From: Ecdyonurus torrentis
Lineage: Eukaryota; Arthropoda; Insecta; Ephemeroptera; Heptageniidae
Assembly (NCBI GenBank): GCA_949318235.1
Contig: OX439127.1
Span: forward strand, 23,544,291-23,608,290
DNA: 64,000 nt
Direction: 5' to 3'
Shown here: positions 54,950 to 64,000 of the stretch, piece after piece
Position numbering within the stretch: position 1 is the first letter of the stretch
Layout: each line of letters starts with the position of its first letter
Notes under the pieces: generated by a model
The model's input: the letters and a program-made list of their open reading frames with translations, nothing else
Told to the model about the DNA's origin: nothing
The model's database searches: none
Position numbers and translations under genes: made by a program

Positions 54950-55185
54950 TTCCTCCTACTCTTTGCCACTTTGACCTCCCTTGTCAGTCAATTGGCGCGC
55001 GGTGACTGCGAAGAACGAGCTGTGAGCTGAGGCGTGTTGGAAGAAGGGTGATCGTGGGGTGGAAAGGAAAGCAAGGTTGGCGGCAGCGTCTAGGGATACG
55101 TTACCGAGGAGAGCAATTTGTGCCGCCTTTAATTTGTTGTGAGAAGGAGACACGCGCGGCACTCACCTCATAACCAAACTTTGCA
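54950..55185. other. GC-rich island with strong minus-strand splice donor
   Basis: About 230 bp with several CpGs (GGCGCGCGGTGACTGCG near 54993; ACACGCGCGGC near 55151). On the minus strand TTATGAG/GTGAGT gives a strong donor match with its GT at about 55168. A minus-strand exon ending there would lie mainly in the AT-rich DNA to the right, which shows no clear coding. The 68-codon minus frame (54956-55162) lies past the donor. Confidence 0.3.
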
Positions 55186-55334
55186 AGCCAACCAATAAGT
55201 AAATAAAAGAAAGAAAACTTATCAATGTCATATTTTTCTACTAAAATAGTAGAAATACATATTAACTTATTGATATTTCATATTATATTCTGCTTTATAT
55301 TTTTTCTAGTAATAAAATAAATTTTGTGTGTAGG

Positions 55335-55410
55335 TATATATATATATATATATAATAATATATATACATACACACACACACATATATATAATATATATAT
55401 TTATATACAC
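55335..55410. repeat. Short TA/CA/TA tracts
   Basis: Alternating TA and CA tracts with interruptions. Confidence 0.85.
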
Positions 55411-55661
55411 ACCCACCAGATAATAAAATATAAATATTACAGAAGATAAAAAACAGTAAACCACAAAGAAAATAAATTGTGCTTTTCGTTGTGTATGTAC
55501 GTGATGAAACATTAAAATGCGATGTTATATGTTTTTTATGCGTGTCTTATTACTAGGTTAGTTGCTGTGTACAAAATTAGGACAGAAGAGACGTTGACTA
55601 GCAAATGTTTCTTACCGCATGACTGCCAGCTTTTTGCTTTGCTATTATTGCTGCAGTGTCG

Positions 55662-55664
<3 letters not shown>

Positions 55665-55748
<84 letters not shown>
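55665..55748. repeat. (CT)n microsatellite, about 84 bp
   Basis: CT array with one CTTT interruption near 55728. The Ser/Leu and Arg/Glu frames across it are artefacts. Confidence 0.96.
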
Positions 55749-55749
<1 letters not shown>

Positions 55750-55870
55750 CACCAGCCCGCGCTCTCCGGTGCTCGGTGCTCGCACGGGCCAGACATTTGC
55801 GTGTTTCCCGCAAGACATTCGAGCTGTCGCGGGGAGCGCCGCATGGCATGCCATGAAATATTGCCTCACA
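55749..55870. promoter_or_regulatory. GC-rich island beside CT array
   Basis: CpG-bearing block (CCCGCGCTCTCCGG; GTCGCGGGGAGCGCCG) ending in a perfect 14-bp palindrome CATGGCATGCCATG (55842-55855). A GC-rich block beside a long CT/GA tract is reminiscent of GAGA-factor promoters in arthropods, but this is inference only. Confidence 0.3.
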
Positions 55871-56952
55871 AGCCAGAAATCATACGAATGCTTACTGTGA
55901 CATAAACAATAAGATATAGAGTCTCATGAAGCTTAAAGATAATAACAATAATATTAATTATGTCACAAATATATTGAAAACAATATCCTTGAGTAAATTT
56001 TAGACATCATATTTTCTCTTATGTATATAATATAAATTCATTAATCTTGTTGAAACACATTTTAAATGTGTTATTTATATACGTTTTGATAAATTATAAA
56101 ACTAATTAAGTATATTTCATAAAACAAAGGCAACAAAAAGTGAATAATAAAAAAGAGAGAAAGAGAGGGAGAGAGGGAGAGAAAAACAACTTTTGAATGT
56201 AATATGAAATGCACAGTAGTCATTGTATGGTGTTATGAGTGACGGTGACATCAATTATCATGACAATAAACGCTTCTAATGTCAGCCAATTACTGAGCAA
56301 TTCAACGCAATGTTGACACAACCGCACTTCATAATATTATGTTATTTATCACTTAAATTTACGTTATTTTTATGAATTAATTTTACAAGGTTAATTTAAA
56401 AAAAAATCAATTTTAATTATACTTACTAACATTAATGAACTATTTTCTATTAAGTTTACTTAAAATGTTTATTGAAGCATTTTTACAATAAAAATTTTAA
56501 CATTTGAAGAATCTCTTCCTGATGTTTATCTTTCTACAATAGTTAATTACTTTTTTACTTACAAACCTTTTATTGCTAGAAACCATACATATTTTTTTAA
56601 CTAATTAGGAAACTAATCAGTAGAATTTATTTTCTTGTAAGCAAGTCAGATTGAAAATAATGATAATAAAAGAAAAAATATATAATATAGTCTTTATGTT
56701 ATCAAAGTAGAAAATGGTAATATTTCTTTAAGTTGATCATATAATATTAAAAACATTTTAAAAATACTAAGTTTAAAGGAAAAGAGAAAAGAAAGAAAAA
56801 AAATATATCAATATTATTTTTATAAGGTGATCCCTTTTGAATAATCTTATGCCCCACAGCAGCAAAGCGGGAGGATTGGGAGAGCTAAATTATGCATCGT
56901 TTTTTGTAGGTTTCAGCTGTTTTAGTTTCCCTTATGAATAATTAACGTGCGA

Positions 56953-56955
<3 letters not shown>
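55871..56955. other. AT-rich non-coding stretch
   Basis: No gene seen. A GA-rich patch lies at 56155-56185. Confidence 0.55.

Positions 56956-57013
<58 letters not shown>
56956..57013. repeat. (GA)n microsatellite, 58 bp
   Basis: Perfect GA array. The 99-codon frame at 56947-57246 starts inside it and is not convincing. Confidence 0.97.
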
Positions 57014-57016
<3 letters not shown>

Positions 57017-57288
57017 CTAGTGAGTACAGCGAGCAGAGAAATATGCGAGCGCCAACATATTTTCAAATTCTGCAACAGGATAATGAACTAAAAGAGTTAA
57101 TGAAAAAGCGTTTAATTAAAATGACATTATTTATAATTTATACACAGGTTTTTAAAATGTTATATATTTTTTTTCTTCTTAGTATTTTTTATTACATTAC
57201 AAAATTTAGTTTTATAATTAATGTGTTACTACAAGAGCTAAATTAAAATATTATATTCATACATTTATAAAAAAATATTATATATACG

Positions 57289-57313
57289 TTTTTTTTTTTT
57301 TTTTTTTTTTTTT
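57289..57313 (-). repeat. Poly(T) run, 25 nt
   Basis: Uninterrupted T run, with further A/T runs to about 57390. Confidence 0.93.
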
Positions 57314-58076
<763 letters not shown>

Positions 58077-58347
58077 ACGTGTATAAATATTCTTGCGTTG
58101 TGCGTATAGTACTTACTATACATATATAAAGTTCTATGTAAGGGCTTGAAGGGAAGGAGTGTGCTTTGGTTAGTTGCTAGGTCTGTGTGCCTTTAGGGGG
58201 CTTCTGCTTGGTAAAGTTTAACGGAGTTTGCCCTTACACTTCCCCACAACATGTTTCGACCGTTTCCCCTTGCCCCCTTCCCCATTTCATTCTCTCTTCA
58301 TACATCCATACTCTGTACTATCTAATATACGCCTCTTTTGGAGACTG

Positions 58348-58389
<42 letters not shown>

Positions 58390-58400
58390 GTAAAGTAAAG
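58348..58400 (+). repeat. Poly(A) run, 37 nt, plus (GTAAA)n
   Basis: 37 A followed by three to four GTAAA units. The 200 bp upstream (58140-58347) is GC-richer and pyrimidine-rich, but shows no tRNA boxes and no polyadenylation signal, so a retroposon origin is not supported. Confidence 0.93.
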
Positions 58401-58950
58401 GCCTAGTTTTATGACTGAAAAACATGAAATGACAAACTTTGGTAAGCTCGTGAAAGGGGTGGTGTTTTTCCTAGAGTATACATGTACTATATAGGGGGCT
58501 ATATTTTAGGGTGTAAAGGGATTTGGAGACTTGTGAATATATACCTTATATTTTGGTGGTATAGTCTATCAAGGGATTTTATATACATAATAAAATTTCT
58601 CTTGACCATTTTCTAATTTATAGTTTATAATTATTAATTTATATCTTATTATAATAATTCACATGGTATGATTATTATTATTACATAATGTTGTATACCT
58701 TAATAATAGAAGTCCATTAATTTTCTTTTCATAACGGTTCACAACATCATTAATATTTTTTAAGGACATTTATTATACATTAGTTTGCTTTATTATTTTA
58801 GATATACGTATAAATAAAATATTTAGAATGTTAATTACGTCATATTATATGACTTTATAAAAGCATCGCATATGTGTTGTGTACCTGTATGTGACGTGTT
58901 GGCTCATCTTTTCATGTGACTGCTGACATGACTCACAGATTGCAGTATGT
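58401..58950. other. AT-rich non-coding stretch
   Basis: Nothing recognisable. Confidence 0.55.
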
Positions 58951-58976
58951 AGGAGGGGGAGGAGGGGGGGGGGGGG
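58951..58976 (+). repeat. G-rich run, possible quadruplex
   Basis: GGAGGGGGAGGAGGGG... with a terminal run of 13 G in an AT-rich setting. The plus strand has enough G runs for a four-stranded fold. Confidence 0.85.
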
Positions 58977-60690
58977 TAAGATGATGACACGTAGTGTTAA
59001 AACGAATCCTAAGTCGATATATTGCAACATTGATTTATCGTTGACATTAAAAGGCTTTGATTGATTTTTATATTGATATCAGCTTGTCTGTCGTGAGAAA
59101 AGAAGCAAGCAAGCGGCAACACCTTGCACATTTACAGACATTTTCCACTCACTCACTCATCTTTGTCTCTCAACGCTTTTCCTATGTTAAAATAAAATAA
59201 ATCGTAAAAAATTGAATACATTTGTTTTGTCAAACTTGACAGCTTTATTGTATTATTCATTACAATTTTTTCCTATATAGGAAGAAAGAGAAATATATAT
59301 AAATTTTCAATACTAATTTGAATTGCCTTGTTTTTGTTTTTGTTTTTGTTTTTATTATTATTATTATTTATAAAATAAATTTTATCATTCAGTGGTTATT
59401 AATCTAATAAACTATCTAGAGATCATTTTTACTTTGATTAACATTTTTCTATGTAATTTATATCTTTAATTTAAGCAATGTGTCACACCACAGCAAAAAG
59501 TTATTAAAATTTTCTCTTTTATATAAGCTAATGTTTTCTGCTTTCTTGATTTTCTTTCTCAAATCTTATAGCAAGCAAAACCTTACTGCTGAGGTTTTAG
59601 ATTTCGTTTCGTCGTCTTATGAATATTGTGAAGATTTAGTAATGCCACCACCACCACCGCCACTAGTGAAAAGAGGGTTGGCGCTTATTTGGTTCCCAGT
59701 TAGCTGCCCCTACTCCTCCCCCTCTCACTCCTGTCTCTTTCTCACGGCCTCTTTCTCTTTCTTGTAATTACGCCTGCAACCAACCCCCTTAGCATAAGTT
59801 AGACAGCGCGCTGCCTCTCACCAAAAGAAAACGTAAAGAGAAGGACAGTTAGGGTTGGAAGTACTGCTGGATTATTTAAAATACTATCACAAATACTTCA
59901 AAAGCTCATTTTATTGCTCTAAAAAGATAAATGGTATTAAACAAAAAAAATCGTAATTCACAGTCAAAGATGAAAAAATTATACCACCTTTTTTTATATT
60001 TATTTTTGTTTGAAATATATATATTTTTTTTCTTCTTTAAAATAGTATATTTGTATATAAAAAAGTTAACAGACTATTTACATCACAAACCTTTACCTTG
60101 TAGAGTTGAAACTTTGTTTCGAAACTTTCCTGTGAAAACTTTACGTAATATAAGTTTGTTTATAATTATGTAAATTTTTTACCAAGGACATATTAAAAAA
60201 AAAAAATGGAAATACATTTTTAAATAAACTATACTTCATCATTTAAAAAAAATTGTTTTAATATTAATAGTTAAAATATATTAATCACAAGGTATCTCGT
60301 TGAATAAAATGTAGCAATAAGATTTGATTCATAATTTAGAGAGAAGTAACTTAAAATATACTTACTGTTGCTATTAAGATTATAATATAAAGTAAGAGAG
60401 GAAGAGAGACAGAACGAAAAAAAAATCATATAATAAAAAAAATTGAGTCCGATTATGAGATAATTTAGTAGATAGCATCAAAGAATGAAGATAAAAAGTG
60501 TTGCAGGTCTGAATGTTAGAAGGGGATAAGGATAAGTATATGGAAAGGGGAATGGGTAGATAGAATATAAGGAGTTTTGCTGTTCTATATAGCTGGAGGA
60601 TTTTGGGCAAGTAGCCAAAATTATTTTCCTCTATCATTGCTAGTATTTTCCCCCTTCCATTTCTAAAAGCTTATAAAGTTGGTCTTGTAA
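58977..60690. other. AT-rich non-coding stretch
   Basis: No gene supported. It holds (GTTTTT)n and (ATT)n at 59330-59369, CCACCACCACCGCC at 59645-59658 and a GC-richer patch at 59640-59830. The 95-codon frame at 59480-59767 has a hydrophobic Phe/Leu start but no family I recognise, and it ends in CT-rich low complexity. Confidence 0.5.
59330..59369. repeat. (GTTTTT)n then (ATT)n
   Basis: Four GTTTTT units followed by about five ATT units. Confidence 0.92.
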
Positions 60691-60920
60691 GGAAAAGGTC
60701 TCGATATTGGCTGTAAACAACGCAATGCAACATCGCGTAGCTGACGCTTATATTTGGGTGTTGCATGGTGGTGTGTGCGCCACGCTGTGCTTACTCTAAA
60801 ACAACTTAATATCGAGTAACAAAAGAGGCAAAAACCTGTTAAGACTTTGGGAAACTTGGTCTTTCTGTACAACACCACTTCACCGCTACACTAATATTGC
60901 GCCTAACCAGGCCTCATCAA
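60690..60920. other. Complex GC-richer island
   Basis: Balanced sequence. CTCGATATT (60700-60708) and AATATCGAG (60808-60816) are perfect 9-bp inverted repeats around a CpG-bearing core (ACATCGCGTAGCTGACGC; GTGCGCCACGC). The minus frame of 71 codons is not recognisable. Possibly regulatory. Confidence 0.3.
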
Positions 60921-60949
60921 TGAAACAATATGGATCCTAACACATAATA

Positions 60950-60954
<5 letters not shown>

Positions 60955-61012
<58 letters not shown>
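60955..61012. repeat. (GA)n microsatellite, 58 bp
   Basis: Perfect GA array. Confidence 0.97.
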
Positions 61013-61014
<2 letters not shown>

Positions 61015-61490
61015 CAAAAAACTTTTTTAACTAAAATAGGAAGAAATAATGTGGTGTTCAGGAAACATTAAATAAATTATGTGTATGAAGCGAAGTCATC
61101 AGCGAGGGGGAGAGTTTTTTATGATAATTTTCTTAAGAATAAGGACTTTGAATTTTGAACGAGTGTTTAATCAATTTAATATTTTTTACTAGTCTTGAAA
61201 TTACTTTTTAGAAATTACGTTAGATTTTTTTCTGGATCCAATGATGAAAGCAATTTATGTCTTGTTCTTTCTCTGCAACACGTTGCATTAATTGTTCCAT
61301 GGAACTTTAGGAGACTAAGAAAAAGAAAAAGAAGAAGAAAAAAATCTTTGTGTCAAGCATAATTTTAAAACGACTACAAAAATGTCATACACATAAAAAT
61401 CACATTTTATAATCACAATCTTTTTAAGAATAGAGTCATTTATCATGAACACTTCTGTACTTTCTTCTTAATGATAATTTTATCTCACCC
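61013..61490. other. AT-rich non-coding stretch
   Basis: Nothing recognisable. Confidence 0.55.
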
Positions 61491-61727
61491 TTTCTTTCTA
61501 CCACCCTCCACCCATACCCTTTTTTTTTCTCCTCCACCCTCTTCCTTCACCCTTTTTACTCTCTGTCTCTCTCTTTCTTTCTCTCTCTCATTTCCCCCCT
61601 TTGTAAGCAGAAATGCCCTAAGGGGTTTAGAACCCTAAAGAAAGGGTTGATTCGCGAGGTTCTAGCAGTAGAAGAGATGTAGGCGGTAGCGCAGCACTGG
61701 TGGTAGGCGGAGGTAAGGGGAGAGAAG
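61490..61727. other. Pyrimidine tract and GC-richer block
   Basis: C/T-rich DNA (61490-61600) leads to a block with small hairpins (GGGTT/AACCC near 61623; AACCCT/AGGGTT near 61630) and GGTAGCGCAGC (61684-61694). No tRNA, histone stem-loop or coding family is recognised. Confidence 0.3.
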
Positions 61728-61753
61728 TTTTTTTTTTTTTTTTTTTTTTTTTT
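61728..61753 (-). repeat. Poly(T) run, 26 nt
   Basis: Uninterrupted T run. Confidence 0.95.
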
Positions 61754-62603
61754 ACTTAGCCCTACAGGCAAGCAACTTGCAGCTACAATCTTTTGGCCCG
61801 TGCCTCCTAAACTTTGTTAAAGAAAGAGCTATATGCTAGCTATACACGGTCAACCTATTTGTCAGGATAAAAAAATATTTCCGTGTTTTATTTCTCCCTC
61901 ATCCCGGTCGTTTTGTACATTGCTATTACACTTGTCTTGCTTCTACGTCCCGCCTCGAAGCACGAAAATATACAACTTGAATTGCCCCCTTTTGTTCTTT
62001 CATATATCTATCATAAAGAATAAAAAAAGTATTATATAGCGTCTTGTTTTGATAAACTTTTATGAGAAAATTTATAAAGCTTCTTTGATTTTAAATCAAT
62101 TTATACAATTTTTTTTTTAATTAAATTTTCTTATTGGATTTTTTGTTTAAAATTTTAAATCCAATTGTTTACATTGTAAAACATATTTTTCAATAACAAA
62201 ATTAATATCAGTGTGGATTTAGTAATTACCTCAAATGTTTTATCCTCCCTAATTGATATATGATGACTTTTCAATGAATAACTTACACAGTATTTATGCA
62301 AATTATAGCTACCTGCTGATTTTATACCATCCCTTGTTAAAATCGTACGTTACACGTTTTTAGGTCAAAAGGTTATTATCATTGGCATGTATCTCATCAA
62401 AAATAACGATTCCTGATTATTATACAGAATATTGGCAATGTTTCAAAACATGACAAACAAGATAGCAAAATAAAAGATTAATCAGAATTACATGCGTAAT
62501 TTGATCAAGCAGTATTTTTCTTTATGTCACATTTATATAACAGCAAATATTGCAAACTCCAGAAACATAAATTTATCGACTATGTGAGGATAAAGGATGA
62601 GGG

Positions 62604-62606
<3 letters not shown>
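61754..62606. other. AT-rich non-coding stretch
   Basis: No gene seen. The frame at 61833-62039 has no domain, although 61760-61980 is of more balanced composition. Confidence 0.5.

Positions 62607-62681
<75 letters not shown>
62607..62681. repeat. (GA)n microsatellite, 75 bp
   Basis: Perfect GA array. The Ser/Leu frame on minus is an artefact. Confidence 0.97.
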
Positions 62682-62683
<2 letters not shown>

Positions 62684-62999
62684 CTGTAATTACACAATAA
62701 CAAAAAAGAAGTATATAAATTTGTTGCAGTTATCTCTTTTTCAAGTTTTAATTCAAGTTTTACCAATTTTAATGATTTAACCACATAATATACCTTAGAA
62801 TTTTTTGGTATAATAAATTCAACAGCAAATTGATAATAGGTGTTGAATGCAACAAATACTTTTTTTTATGATTGTGCATTGATTTTTATGAGATAAAAAT
62901 TCCTTTAGTAACCTACTTCCAAGATTATTTTTTTTTTTATATAAGGGATAAGATATTTTAGTAGAAAAAAAAAGAAGAAGAAAGAGGGAGATATTTTTT

Positions 63000-63345
63000 C
63001 TTGTTGTACTGCGAGAGAGCAAGTACAGGGGGAATAAGGCACGCGAGTTGGGCGGGGGTGAGTAAGGGGGATGTTATAAGGGGGAGAGTTTTGCGATATT
63101 GAAGGGATGGAAACGTGCGATTGGGGGAGTGCGACTAGTGAGACGTAGTATCTAAACAGTTGGACATGTACCAGGGAGTATAGTATAAGATGGAATGGGT
63201 GGGTGGGTGGATGGATGGGTGAGTTAGAAAAGCGCCAGAGACCCTTCAGAAATCGCAGAGCTTGGCGGCTCTTTCTGCCACTATAACTCTAGCACTATAG
63301 AGGATAAGAAGAAGTAGTCCTAGCAAATCCATCGGCCATAGGTCA
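63000..63345. other. G-rich island
   Basis: About 340 bp with strong G bias on the plus strand: GTTGGGCGGGGGTGAG (about 63046-63061) contains a GC box, GGGTGGGTGGGTGGATGG lies near 63198, and an imperfect hairpin has arms at 63247-63261 and 63268-63277. No frame is recognisable. The G skew and GC box suggest a promoter or R-loop-prone transcribed start, unproven. Confidence 0.3.
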
Positions 63346-64000
63346 TAGAAGTAATAGTCCAATCCAAGTAGTAAAAATTATCTACCCTATATAGTTTTTA
63401 ACCTTCATAACTTTCTTCCTTCTTCATAATATAATATATTTTTTTCTTTCTTTTTATATTTTTATTGATTGATTACGTATCATGATTATATTATTTATTG
63501 TTACACGTATTATGATTGTAAAAATATATTATATTTTATTGCACAAAATTTTATTTACAACTTTTTATTGATTAATGTTTTTATATTATAGTTATAAAAG
63601 TATTTTATTAGAGTCAGGAAGAAAAAAAAAAAGAAAAATAAATCCTTATCAGATTTTGAAAATTAATGGAATAAATTTTGATTATTTTTTATTACTATAT
63701 ATAGAATTTTTTGAAATAGAATTTTCTGTCTGCAAACAAAAATATTGAAAGCAATCCTTGGGCTTTTGATAGAATATATATTTATTTTTTTAATTCTTAC
63801 GTAATGAAAATTATTGAAACCAATATTTTTTTATAAAATGTATAACTTTTTTTTAAACCTTGTGTTAATTCTTTTTATTATTATTATTATTATTCTTTGC
63901 TTTGAAGTCAAACTTTACATTAGTATTATGAAATACTAAAAATTTCCTTTGTACATTTTTTTACGCTAAACTTTCATCTTCTATGTCTCTATAATACATC
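63346..64000. other. AT-rich non-coding stretch
   Basis: Nothing recognisable apart from a (TTA)n tract at about 63876-63894. Confidence 0.6.

Noticed and set aside
58140..58384. Processed pseudogene or retroposon before a 37-nt poly(A)
   Set aside because: No AATAAA-like signal near the tail and no recognisable coding remnant.
63247..63277. Possible histone 3' stem-loop
   Set aside because: The hairpin does not match the GGYYCTTTTCAGRRCC pattern and no histone gene is nearby.

Overview
The window is AT-rich eukaryotic DNA (roughly three quarters A+T by eye) packed with microsatellites, and I find no convincing protein-coding gene. Long (TA)n, (GA)n/(CT)n, (GT)n/(CA)n, (ATGA)n and (TGTA)n arrays and many 20-38 nt poly(A)/poly(T) runs occur throughout. 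The longer open frames are mostly translations of these repeats (poly-Ser/Leu from CT, Arg/Glu from GA, Tyr/Ile from TA, His-Ser-Phe-Ile from TTCA). There are no operons, no rRNA, no intact tRNA and no CRISPR array. The composition, the repeat load, a tRNA-derived SINE and a small inverted-repeat transposon fit an invertebrate animal genome (arthropod or mollusc). The species cannot be told from this sequence. The DNA is either intergenic or the inside of a very long intron.

Layout: 1-800 is a mixed-composition island ending in a TA repeat. 800-9100 is AT-rich DNA with a TA array, a GA/CT cluster (4.47-5.11 kb) and another TA array. 9.1-19.6 kb is mostly plain AT-rich DNA with a perfect 53-bp inverted repeat at 11.5 kb, TA/GT and TA/AC compound arrays, and a CACCC-rich island at 15.4 kb. 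19.6-21.3 kb has a long GA array, a candidate 31-nt exon (19891-19921) and one locus of a two-site repeat family. 21.9-28.8 kb alternates TA, GA and GT arrays with two complex islands, plus an unbroken 229-bp tetranucleotide array at 24.1 kb. 28.8-34.4 kb is AT-rich, with a direct duplication, a MITE-like element (32285-32401) and the second locus of the repeat family. 34.48-34.77 kb is the best promoter-like island. 35-44 kb is AT-rich, with a candidate recursive splice site at 38839/38840 and the SINE at 40135-40536. 44-49.1 kb has several GC-richer islands between GA/CT arrays. 49.6-52.8 kb holds C-tracts, TA and TGTA arrays. 54.6-56 kb and 60.7-63.4 kb have further GC-richer islands.

There is no gene set whose cooperation could be described. 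The elements most worth following are the SINE, the MITE, the two-site repeat family that starts at a CRE palindrome, the candidate microexon and ratchet-type splice sites, the clustered CCAAT/CRE/NRF1-like motifs at 34.5 kb, and the excess of perfect TGACGTCA palindromes. I did not find a complete new biological system.
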